A DNA stretch of 64,000 nucleotides from Polaribacter sp. Z022 (GTDB lineage: Bacteria; Bacteroidota; Bacteroidia; Flavobacteriales; Flavobacteriaceae): positions 434,001 through 498,000 of the forward strand of contig NZ_JALCZO010000002.1 of NCBI RefSeq assembly GCF_023555495.1, given 5' to 3'. Both the position numbers and the translations under genes were made by a program. The notes below the pieces were generated by a model that did not search any database, was not told the DNA's origin, and saw only the letters and a program-made list of their open reading frames with translations. The first letter of the stretch is position 1; every line of letters begins with the position of its first letter. This document shows, in pieces, positions 63,383-64,000 of this stretch.

Positions 63383-64000
63383 AGCTGTCTAAATTTTTTT
63401 CTATTTCATCTTTATAAGTTTCCATAAACCAATCTAAAGTTTTATTCTTTTTCCCAAGTTCTCTTTGCAAGAAATTTTCGTGCTGCTTTATATCTATTTT
63501 CAAGGAGTTTAAGCTCTTTGTAATTGTTTCCCACTCCTTGGACTTCCAATAAATTTGTAAATTCTTTGGGAAGTCTTCTGGCATTGTTTTTAATTTCTCT
63601 TTCAAATTCTTTTCTAGCTGATTCTTCAATATTTCCTTCTTCCTTTCTAATTCGTTTTTTTTCTGATTCTGTATTTTCCAAGAATTCAGTTTCTTCTTGT
63701 TTAATTCTTTTAATTTCTGATTCTTCAAACTTGATTTTTCTTCCAAATCCTTTACAAATGGTTTCCTCAAGATCTCTTTCTTCTTTTCTAACTGCTTCAA
63801 TTTTTGCTTCAATAAGGATGTCTTCAAATCTAAAGCTCTTTGAAACTTCTCTTGGTATATCATTGTACAATACTCCAAGTGATGAGATAGTGCTGTTTGT
63901 AGCAAATATTTCTCTATTAATGGAGTCTCGTATTGTTTCTTCAAGTTTGTCGACTTCTTCTTTTTCTCCTCTAATACGCCAGCTAAATTCATTTTGTACT
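63375..64000 (-). CDS. Coiled-coil protein upstream of mcrB, 5' end outside the window, probable frameshift
   Basis: Two minus-strand frames are open here. The frame ending at TAA 63442 is open to the window edge and has normal A/T-rich third codon positions. It reads ...GEKEEVDKLEETIRDSINRE, FEDILIEAKIEAVRKEERDL, then an E/K/R-rich coiled coil and LLEVQGVGNNYKELKLLENR ... RTWEKE; I take it as the real protein. The other frame, which ends at 63375, is Lys-rich with G-rich third positions over most of its length and looks like a shadow, but its last 22 residues (LDWFMETYKDEIEKNLDSYE end) look coding and overlap the mcrB ATG by 8 bp, as in coupled genes. A single extra base near 63445 would explain both. 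Role unknown; probably part of the McrBC operon. Confidence 0.6.
   Translation of the reverse strand, partial: YKMNLAGVLEEKKKKSTNLKKQYETPLIEKYLLQTALSHHLEYCTMIYQEKFQRALDLKTSLLKQKLKQLEKKKEILRKPFVKDLEEKSSLKNQKLKELNKKKLNSWKIQNQKKNELERKKEILKNQLEKNLKEKLKTMPEDFPKNLQIYWKSKEWETITKSLNSLKIDIKQHENFLQRELGKKNKTLDWFMETYKDEIEKNLDSYE

Noticed and set aside
63375..63992. A 205-residue Lys-rich protein as the real gene before mcrB
   Set aside because: Its codons have many G-ending third positions in a genome that avoids them, whereas the overlapping frame is A/T-ending and runs on past the window edge. Only the last 22 residues look coding.

Overview
The window is about 30% GC. Start regions lack strong Shine-Dalgarno signals, promoters look like TAnnTTTG, and the gene set (SusC/SusD, type IX secretion tails, DUF3276, extended NusB, DUF6266) points to a marine member of the Flavobacteriaceae, closest in style to Polaribacter or Tenacibaculum. 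That placement is inferred from gene content; no marker gene was compared.

Region 1 (1-14050) is core housekeeping: the end of a thioesterase-like gene and an isochorismate synthase, a DUF3276 protein, an MsbA-like ABC exporter, a nusB / DUF1573 / yajC / YbbR / coaE cluster, a two-component system of the RprXY type, a Sua5/YrdC protein, a Crp-like regulator, a DinB protein, a family 2 glycosyltransferase, and an HsdR-N protein divergent from holA.

Region 2 (14071-42006) is a complete starch/maltodextrin utilisation locus. Leftward run susC, susD, susE, a secreted GH13 amylase and a second type IX secreted protein broken by one in-frame stop. Rightward run a LacI-type regulator, an MFS maltose transporter, beta-phosphoglucomutase, GH65 maltose phosphorylase, three GH13 enzymes, an esterase, GH31 and GH97. 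Surface proteins bind and cut starch, SusCD imports oligosaccharides, periplasmic GH13/31/97 lipoproteins trim them, the MFS protein imports maltose, and phosphorolysis feeds glucose 1-phosphate to glycolysis. Three 18-bp LacI-type operators with a central CG flank the regulator. Two of them sit about 57-63 bp upstream of the predicted starts, which suggests activation.

Region 3 (42007-47390) is an RNA/ribosome repair locus: two tandem short-ORF-plus-terminator units, a PcfJ-domain gene with an A10-tract frameshift, rtcB, and prfH. Flavobacterial palindromic repeats and a TPR gene with an internal stop follow. Region 4 (47387-52400) has a LacI regulator with no ATG, GTG or TTG start and, divergent from it, a 2-keto-3-deoxygluconate kinase / PPi-type phosphofructokinase / KDPG aldolase cluster with a perfect 16-bp operator.

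Region 5 (52450-64000) is accessory: small hypotheticals, a YchJ protein, DUF6266 and DUF6943-like genes, a SRAP protein, a 757-bp gene-free stretch rich in inverted repeats, and then a leftward defence-type operon: a coiled-coil protein (running off the window), McrB with an apparent EVE/PUA-like insertion in its AAA+ domain, McrC, a GHKL ATPase, a STAS-like DUF4325 protein and a PIN nuclease. The coupling of McrBC to an ATPase/STAS switch and a PIN domain is the best candidate for an undescribed system here. The rtcB-prfH locus with its tandem leader units is second.

Four genes are broken or re-framed: two single TAA codons, one A-tract frameshift and one probable frameshift at the window edge.
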